DNA from: DATJHM01 sp035493895
GTDB lineage: Bacteria > Chloroflexota > Ktedonobacteria > Ktedonobacterales > Ktedonobacteraceae
DNA: 64,000 bases
Reading direction: 5' to 3'
Assembly: GCA_035493895.1 (NCBI GenBank)
Contig: DATJHM010000322.1
Coordinates: 1-64,000, forward strand
Shown: one piece after another, positions 58,681 through 64,000 of the stretch
Position numbering within the stretch: the first letter of the stretch is position 1
Layout: each line of letters starts with the position of its first letter
Position numbers and translations under genes: made by a program
Notes under the pieces: generated by a model
The model's database searches: none
Seen by the model: only the letters and a program-made list of their open reading frames with translations
What the model was told of the DNA's origin: nothing

Positions 58681-60090
58681 TTAATCGGCTTGCGCGACAC
58701 GCTTATCTATTCTTAGATCGTTGCCAACAATTTTCTCTTCAATTGCCTCTAATGATTGCCCGCCTTTCGTCTCAATACCCAGGACAATTCCGAGAAGCGC
58801 CCCAAGCACTGCCACCGCAGCGAGTAAATACATCAGGTGCGAAACACCTACGGCCAGCGTCACCAACGGTAAGAAGAATGTTCCGATAGCAGCACCCACT
58901 TTGCCTGACATGGCAGCGAGCCCATGGCCGCCCGCCCGCAAAGAGGTGGGATAGAGTTCAGCAGGAGAGGTATATGTGGTTGCACTCGGTCCCCAGTTAT
59001 CACTGAGGCTGTACAGTCCAAAAACGGTGAGTAACGCCACAACAGGCAAGCCTGTGGTTCCATGTGCGGACATAACGCCAACCAGAAACAAACCGAGTCC
59101 CATGCCTATGAGCCCAATGATTTGCTGCCATTTACGGCCCACGCGTTCAATCGTTGCAATGGCCAGGAGCATACCGACAAACCCAATCATATTAATTGCA
59201 AGGGAACCGAGCAAGGCTGAGATACCCGAATGGAATCCGAGCCCTTCTAACAAAATTGGCTGAAAAATACCCACACCGTAGGCAAGAACGTCAAACAACA
59301 TCCAGGAGAGTGTCACGAGAAGAGTGATGCGAATGAATTGAGGTGAAAACAGTTTCCAATAAGAATACTTTCGCGTTTGATGCAGTGAAGGTACTGTGAC
59401 ATGTACGTCACTCAGTCCAATTTGTTGAAATGAACTTCTTGCGCCATCTGCGCGATTCTTTGCAAGCAGCCAGCGAGGGGACTCAGGCATCGTGCCTCTC
59501 ATAATAATGGCAATAAGGGCAGGAACTGCACCCGATGCCAGAATTATTCTCCACGCAGAGGAACTGTGATCGACCGACAGAATCAAAATGGATATCAAAT
59601 TTGCCACAATCGACCCGACGCTCAGCATGCCAACGGTCGCAGCCAAAAAAGCGCCACGTCGACGGCGAGGGACAATTTCAGAGACGTAACTTGCGGCAAT
59701 CGGATAGTCTGCGCCGATGCCCAGGCCCAGCAAAAATCTGAAAATGATCACCCACAGCATGTTCGGAGCGAATCCCGACGCCAGAGCAAAGAGCACAAAG
59801 AAGATCAAATCAATGACAAACATCTTTTTACGGCCGATTACATCTGTGAGTCGTCCCAGAAAAGCGGCACCAAGCGCCGTACCGATTAAGGCTGACGTCC
59901 CTAACCAACTAATCTCTATGCTAGAGGGGTGCAGATTTGGAACAAGATTGATTAACGCAGCGCTAATAATATTGAGATCATAACCGTCTACAAAAATTCC
60001 TGCCGCAGCAAGAGAAAACAACCGGATGTGGTGACGTTGTACTTGACTTTCATCGAGTTGGCTGAGCATATTCCTGACCTCTGTGGTCAT
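58681..60090 (-). CDS. MFS transporter, sugar-porter/metabolite symporter type
   Basis: 469 residues from ATG 60090 behind GAGGAGGGAT. About 12 hydrophobic helices. Loop 2-3 GRLTDVIGRKKMF and loop 8-9 equivalents fit the sugar-porter type; PESPRWLLAKNRADGA after helix 6 is the sugar-porter signature (PESPR). GLGIGADYPIAASYVSEI near 125 is typical of organic-acid/aromatic/sugar symporters. The substrate is unknown. It is monocistronic. Confidence 0.9.
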   Translation of the reverse strand: MTTEVRNMLSQLDESQVQRHHIRLFSLAAAGIFVDGYDLNIISAALINLVPNLHPSSIEISWLGTSALIGTALGAAFLGRLTDVIGRKKMFVIDLIFFVLFALASGFAPNMLWVIIFRFLLGLGIGADYPIAASYVSEIVPRRRRGAFLAATVGMLSVGSIVANLISILILSVDHSSSAWRIILASGAVPALIAIIMRGTMPESPRWLLAKNRADGARSSFQQIGLSDVHVTVPSLHQTRKYSYWKLFSPQFIRITLLVTLSWMLFDVLAYGVGIFQPILLEGLGFHSGISALLGSLAINMIGFVGMLLAIATIERVGRKWQQIIGLIGMGLGLFLVGVMSAHGTTGLPVVALLTVFGLYSLSDNWGPSATTYTSPAELYPTSLRAGGHGLAAMSGKVGAAIGTFFLPLVTLAVGVSHLMYLLAAVAVLGALLGIVLGIETKGGQSLEAIEEKIVGNDLRIDKRVAQAD

Positions 60091-60571
60091 CAAACGATCC
60101 CTCCTCATCCCCCATTCCGCACCTTGAAAAACACTTTTTGAAAAACACGCTTTTGGATAGGATATTTTAACGCTCTACATCTCATACATCACGAGAAGTC
60201 GTAAAAGTGAGAACCTATGTTTTATTTTTACCATCGCTCACTTCTGGCAGAAGATTTAAAACGATGAATAGAATCATTCATGTTCATGCGCCAATGATAT
60301 TCCAAAAAGTGACATCCGAAACTGCGGAATGTGGGCCTCATGACAATAAATTTGAAAAACAGAACCCTGCACGTTGATCAATATCACAACTGAAGGGAAT
60401 TTCATCACACACCTGGAGGCTACCATCCCAACATGAAGAGAATATTACCCCAATGTAAAGAATTATCATTTAATTGTAAAAGATGATTATTACAAACACA
60501 CAGAAGAGCTAAAACATTGTACATCTGGTCGAATCCAGGGAGAAGAATAGAGTGAAGAAACAAAAAAGCGC
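60091..60571. other. spacer upstream of the MFS carrier
   Basis: A/T-rich, 480 bp, no supported gene. It should hold the MFS promoter. A tract near 60440-60500 repeats AAT/TTATCATTTAATTGTAAAAGATGATTATTAC-type motifs with imperfect inversion (ATCATTTA / AAAAGATGAT). No clear element is called. Confidence 0.35.
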
Positions 60572-60600
60572 GGCCCGTCTGCGTAACATACAGACGGGCC
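60561..60600 (-). terminator. intrinsic terminator of the small membrane-protein gene
   Basis: GGCCCGTCTG and CAGACGGGCC form a perfect 10-bp stem with a 9-nt loop (60572-60600). On the minus strand it is followed by GCGC and six U residues. Confidence 0.85.
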
Positions 60601-60635
60601 GAAGAGATTGTTGTGCAACAGAAGCAATAGAGAGA

Positions 60636-60884
60636 TTATTCTCTATTTGCGCGTGGCGTCAGAGCGTAAAATAACATAGCGACCATGACAAAGAAGACAA
60701 CAATCATAAAAGACATCACAGGATTCACGACGCCAGTAATTGGCCATTGAAAGAGTGCAGAGGCAAACAAAAACAACAGCCAGATGATGCCTAAAGTAGG
60801 GATAATGTATAGCCAGTTAAAGCGCGAACGAGGATTCTGTGATTGTTGCGCCACATAATCAAAATCTGTCTCTATTGGCTCCAT
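60636..60884 (-). CDS. small two-helix membrane protein
   Basis: 82 residues: acidic N-terminus, helix 1 near 24-43 (LYIIPTLGIIWLLFLFASAL) and helix 2 near 54-74, then a short basic end. GGAAGG precedes ATG 60884 and a strong terminator follows, so it is a genuine single gene. No family recognised. It resembles small inner-membrane subunits but has no cofactor residues. Confidence 0.7.
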   Translation of the reverse strand: MEPIETDFDYVAQQSQNPRSRFNWLYIIPTLGIIWLLFLFASALFQWPITGVVNPVMSFMIVVFFVMVAMLFYALTPRANRE

Positions 60885-61088
60885 GAAAATACCTTCCCAT
60901 GATCAGAATCACATGCCTTCCTGCCTGCGAGAATCGAAACTCACAGAGAGGTAAGCAGATCAGCAAGCACTGCATGCAAGTCAGAAGACCAGCATTGCCT
61001 GGCACCTATTATAGTCCTAACAATCCACGAACGCAACCGTCCCCGCTTGAAGTTCATATAAAGCGGTCCGATCAGGAATCGAAAGCGA

Positions 61089-61307
61089 TTAAGCGACCGA
61101 GATAGACCAATCCTGAGAATCGGGAGGAGAAGGAGGAGAATCTTGAGCGGTAACAGTGGATACGGTGGGGAGAGAGCGAAACTTATTGAGGTAGCGGCGC
61201 AGTTCGAACGCATTAATGTGATACATACTGCCGTCCTCAGTTGCAGACACCTGGCCCTCGGCGATCGCACTGCACAGGTCAGCAAAAGTTGGGATACGGT
61301 CGGACAT
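61089..61307 (-). CDS. small protein, possible excisionase-like DNA binder
   Basis: 72 residues from ATG 61307, behind GGGGGTG. The core FADLCSAIAEGQVSATEDGS then MYHINAFELRRYLNKF resembles the helix-turn-helix and wing of MerR/excisionase-type small binders (HTH_17), though the match is loose. The C-terminus is a Ser/Pro/Gln-rich tail. It occupies the place after rimM where trmD often stands. Function unproven. Confidence 0.5.
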   Translation of the reverse strand: MSDRIPTFADLCSAIAEGQVSATEDGSMYHINAFELRRYLNKFRSLPTVSTVTAQDSPPSPPDSQDWSISVA

Positions 61308-61487
61308 AAAGCACCCCCTACGCACTATTTGAGTCTATTGAGAACGCAAAACCTCGGCGTCTCATACAAGATTGCTCAGTATTCTTTACCGATAACACGC
61401 CATAATATAGTTGGCAGTTTCAGTCGTTTCCGCTGATACACACCCTGAAACAACTGACCTACTTTCTGTACCGGCACAAAGAACGAA

Positions 61488-62063
61488 CTAGATAACCTCC
61501 TCCTCTTCAGTAGAAGTACCAGGCAAATCGATCACTGCATTATCATCGAGCAAACCAGCCATAGGTTCAATATACATCACATGACGGATGAGATCAACCT
61601 GTTTGACGACCTCTTTAATCGCAGGAATCAAAACCTGGTGAGAATCGGCATCTTTAATGACGTAAACATCATTGCTACCAGTCTCCATAATATCGACAAT
61701 CGTGCCTATCTCCTGATTCTGGAGAGTCAGAACGCGCAAGCCGAGAATATCGTGCTGATAGTAAGAATCCGCGGGAAGTTTGGCCAGTTGAGCGAGAGGA
61801 ATACAGAGTTCGCTATTGCGCAAAGCATCGGCAGAGGTAGCATCATCAATGCCTTTTAGTTTGAGCAGATGCATATCACCTTTGTGTGGGCGCACCCCCT
61901 CAATGACCATAGGAGCATACTGAGGGCGAATGTAGAGAGCTTTGAGTTGAGCGAAACGATTGGGAATATCGCTCAGTGAGAAAACCTTCATTTCGCCACG
62001 TAGACCAAAAGGGGCCACTATTTTGCCAATAGTAGCCCATTCTGTCGTTTGTTGCTCTGGCAT
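61488..62063 (-). CDS. rimM: 16S rRNA processing protein RimM
   Basis: Assists maturation of the 30S head. 191 residues from ATG 62063. The N-terminal RimM domain starts WATIGKIVAPFGLRGEMKV, and the PRC-barrel C-terminal part contains LGLRVLTLQNQEIGTIVDI and VLIPAIKEVVKQVD. A longer frame to 62111 starts at an unsupported codon. The protein ends in an acidic EEEEVI tail. It lies behind rpsP and khpA in the standard ribosomal cluster, but trmD and rplS do not follow. Confidence 0.93.
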   Translation of the reverse strand: MPEQQTTEWATIGKIVAPFGLRGEMKVFSLSDIPNRFAQLKALYIRPQYAPMVIEGVRPHKGDMHLLKLKGIDDATSADALRNSELCIPLAQLAKLPADSYYQHDILGLRVLTLQNQEIGTIVDIMETGSNDVYVIKDADSHQVLIPAIKEVVKQVDLIRHVMYIEPMAGLLDDNAVIDLPGTSTEEEEVI

Positions 62064-62174
62064 GATGCTTTCTATCGCCCGTTTCTTTGTTTTCACCAGC
62101 GTCACCACCAATGCTTATCAAAAAGACATACTACGGACCAGCAAAAACCGTGTCCGTACCGTCCAAACAAGACC

Positions 62175-62405
62175 TTACAGGATTTCCAGCGAGGTATGAC
62201 GGCCCTCGCGTGTGCCACCAGCGCGCAGAAGCGTGCGCATAGCCTTGGCGACACGGCCCTGGCGGCCAATGACTTTGCCAAAGTCATCAGGTGCAACATG
62301 CAGCTCAAGCACCAGAGCATTGCGGTCATTGCGTATCTCGCGCACCTGTACAGCAGCAGGCTCATCTACCAGAGACTGAGCAATATACTCAACTAATTTA
62401 CGCAT
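62175..62405 (-). CDS. khpA: KH-domain RNA-binding protein KhpA
   Basis: 76 residues, one type II KH domain with GKVIGRQGRVAKAMR as the GxxG loop near 44. KhpA pairs with KhpB to bind RNA and affects cell division and elongation in Gram-positives. ATG 62405 follows AAAGG and lies 28 bp after the rpsP stop. Confidence 0.94.
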   Translation of the reverse strand: MRKLVEYIAQSLVDEPAAVQVREIRNDRNALVLELHVAPDDFGKVIGRQGRVAKAMRTLLRAGGTREGRHTSLEIL

Positions 62406-62433
62406 CTCGCAACCTTTTTGTTTTTAAGCTGAA

Positions 62434-62712
62434 CTACTGTGCCCGAGAAGCCTTTGCCTCTTCAAAGCGTGCCAGAATGCCAGTGCGCTTGAGAAGACTG
62501 GTCACAGAATCAGTTGGTTGCGCACCATTTTTGAGCCAGCTCAAAGCTTTCTCTTCGTCAATCGTGATGGCAGAAGGCTCGACGCGAGGATTATACCAAC
62601 CGATACTTTCGATAATGCGACCATCGCGCGGGGAGCGCGCATCGGCAACCACGACACGATAGCTTGGGGCCTTTTTCATGCCCGTACGTTTTAAGCGAAT
62701 TTTGACAGCCAT
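62434..62712 (-). CDS. rpsP: 30S ribosomal protein S16
   Basis: 92 residues: MAVKIRLKRTGMKKAPSYRV is the conserved start, followed by DARSPRDGRIIESIGWYNP. Standard length. It heads the cluster rpsP-khpA-rimM. A CCCCA/TGGGG hairpin stands in its leader near 62733-62746, possibly part of an autoregulatory site. Confidence 0.97.
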   Translation of the reverse strand: MAVKIRLKRTGMKKAPSYRVVVADARSPRDGRIIESIGWYNPRVEPSAITIDEEKALSWLKNGAQPTDSVTSLLKRTGILARFEEAKASRAQ

Positions 62713-63100
62713 GCTTTCTTAAATCTCACCTCTCCCCCACAACTGGGGTCTGTATTTTCTGTAGCACCAGCAGAGACACACAGGTGGTGCTAACAGCTGA
62801 AACACACCCCACAGTGCCCCTGGATTTCGGCTTGACTAGGATAGCATGAAGCGACGTATTTGTCAATTCAATCAGCAGCGACGAAGTGGTAGAACGGCAA
62901 GGACGAGGCAATGGACAGATCAAACACGTTCTCTTCCGCAGATTAGCTTGCAGCCAATACAGATACAGTGTACACTCCACTTAGCCATAGGTGAGATTAT
63001 CCTTACCGGTAGCATTTTTTACATGGCAATGATAGATTTATACAAGCCATTTCATTACTGGTCTCCATACGCTATTTTCATTAATAAGAGGACAAAACAT
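62713..63100. other. divergent promoter spacer rpsP / pyk
   Basis: 388 bp between divergent housekeeping genes. It holds the leader hairpin of rpsP (62733-62746) and the AAGAGGAC ribosome site of pyk at 63086-63093. Promoter boxes are not clear-cut. No gene is supported. Confidence 0.4.
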
Positions 63101-64000
63101 ATGCGTCGCACAAAAATCGTCTGTACGATAGGACCGGCTACCAGCAGCGAAGAACAACTTGAACGACTCATGCAGACAGGCATGAATGTCGCGCGTTTAA
63201 ATTTTTCTCATGGGAAGCAGGAAGAGCATGCCGTGGTGATTGAGCGCATCCGCCGCATCTCCACGCGTCTTGGCTATCCCATCGCGATTTTACAGGACTT
63301 ACAGGGCCCAAAGATTCGGGTCGGGACACTCCAGGGCGGCCAACCTATTTCACTGGCCGATGCGACAGAAGTGATCATTACCACACGTCCCATCAACGGG
63401 GACGCCCAAACCATCCCAACAACCTATCAACAGCTTCCACAAGATGTCAAACCGGGGGATCGTATTCTGCTGGATGATGGTCTGATGGAGCTTCGCGTCC
63501 TGGATGCCAATGCAACCGATGTGCGCTGTCTGGTGATTCATGGCGGTTTGCTCAAAGAGCACAAAGGCATTAATCTGCCAGGAGTGGCAGTCAGCGCCCC
63601 CGCATTGACAGAAAAGGATCGAGAAGACCTGCAATTTGGCATCGCTCAGGGCGTTGACTATGTCGCCCTCAGTTTTGTACGCCGAGCCGAGGATGTACTC
63701 GAAGCGCGTCAGCTCATGCAACACTATCAGGAAGAGCTGGCAGGGAAGAGCATGAAGCCGCTCACCACGATTCCATTAATCGTAAAATTAGAGAAACCAG
63801 AGGCAGTGGCACATCTGGACGACATTTTAGAAGTCAGCGATGGTGTCATGGTAGCCCGAGGCGATCTGGGCGTCGAAATGTCGCCGGAGAAGGTGCCGAT
63901 GATCCAGAAACGCGTCATCGCGCGCTGTAACGAACTGGGGCTCCCGGTCATTACCGCCACCCAGATGCTTGAATCGATGATCAATAATCCCCGCCCCACG
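63101..64000 (+). CDS. pyk: pyruvate kinase, 5' part (cut by the window end)
   Basis: Last step of glycolysis: phosphoenolpyruvate and ADP to pyruvate and ATP. The first 300 codons are present and open to the edge. RRTKIVCTIGPATSS starts the protein; NVARLNFSHG near 33, LQDLQGPKIRVG near 67, the substrate Lys in IPLIVKLEKPEAV near 228, and ARGDLGVE near 257 carry the Mg and substrate residues. The B domain is standard. AAGAGGAC precedes ATG 63101. Around 170 residues should follow beyond the window, possibly more if a PEP-utiliser domain is fused. Confidence 0.96.
   Translation, partial: MRRTKIVCTIGPATSSEEQLERLMQTGMNVARLNFSHGKQEEHAVVIERIRRISTRLGYPIAILQDLQGPKIRVGTLQGGQPISLADATEVIITTRPINGDAQTIPTTYQQLPQDVKPGDRILLDDGLMELRVLDANATDVRCLVIHGGLLKEHKGINLPGVAVSAPALTEKDREDLQFGIAQGVDYVALSFVRRAEDVLEARQLMQHYQEELAGKSMKPLTTIPLIVKLEKPEAVAHLDDILEVSDGVMVARGDLGVEMSPEKVPMIQKRVIARCNELGLPVITATQMLESMINNPRPT

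Noticed and set aside
1..64000. tRNA, rRNA, transposase or prophage genes
   Set aside because: None of the expected cloverleaf, TPsiC-loop (GTTCGAATC-type) or transposase/integrase patterns was found by eye on either strand. A tRNAscan run would settle the tRNA question.

Overview
The window reads as chromosomal DNA of a free-living, Gram-positive-like, filamentous or multicellular bacterium of moderate GC content. The most likely source is Chloroflexota, class Ktedonobacteria. This is inference from gene content: an FRD-type Ser/Thr kinase, multi-zinc-ribbon and proline-rich single-membrane-pass proteins, a roadblock/LC7 protein, a DUF4388 protein, TPR-CHAT with a sigma factor, an ALDH16-type double aldehyde dehydrogenase, and frequent GTG/TTG starts. 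No rRNA, tRNA, CRISPR array, prophage or transposase gene was seen.

Layout. 0.2-6 kb: a DHA2 drug-efflux pump, an HTH_42 winged-helix protein, a secreted/anchored jelly-roll-like protein, another winged-helix protein and a NUDIX hydrolase. 6.3-13.7 kb: a complete ECF vitamin-type importer (S, fused A-A', T; minus strand), diverging across an operator-rich spacer from a plus-strand operon dehydrogenase-mtnA-cupin-dehydrogenase. 13.9-23.1 kb: glutamine-dependent NAD synthetase, a glycosyltransferase with a CysRS-tail-like N-terminus, oligoendopeptidase F, and a divergent pair of 2-oxoacid dehydrogenase E1 genes, one a fused alpha-beta E1 and one a degenerate alpha. 23.3-30.6 kb: zinc-ribbon protein, M16 peptidase, giant TPR/low-complexity protein, roadblock protein and NDP kinase. 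30.8-40.3 kb: small Cys-rich protein, CPBP protease, Ser/Thr kinase, membrane proteins, nicotinate phosphoribosyltransferase, alpha/beta hydrolase, coiled-coil membrane protein and CsbD.

41.2-48.6 kb is the most system-like region. A minus-strand array codes for an ECF-like sigma factor, a soluble two-zinc-finger anti-sigma-like protein and a 982-residue TPR-CHAT protease. It diverges from a DUF4388 protein and a Cache/HAMP receptor without an output domain. The set has the same logic as the CRISPR-linked TPR-CHAT/Csx30/sigma system, but no gRAMP or CRISPR is present. 48.7-54.9 kb: DoxX, then an operon DUF169-APH kinase-deoC-ALDH16 that looks like deoxyribose/acetaldehyde catabolism. 55.4-64 kb: RNase HI, transketolase, a sugar-porter-like MFS carrier, small proteins, the rpsP-khpA-rimM ribosome cluster and the 5' part of pyruvate kinase, which is cut by the window end.

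Between genes, a dispersed family of short palindromes lies next to GTAG (CTAC on the other strand). Four of the gaps that hold them are 3'-to-3' gaps without an ordinary U-tract terminator. Two of these sites carry tandem arrays of 29-bp and 20-bp units. The architecture resembles REP/REPIN elements. A separate well-folded leader RNA with a terminator precedes a tiny membrane protein at 40.6 kb, and an attenuator-like terminator sits in the leader of the ECF importer operon.
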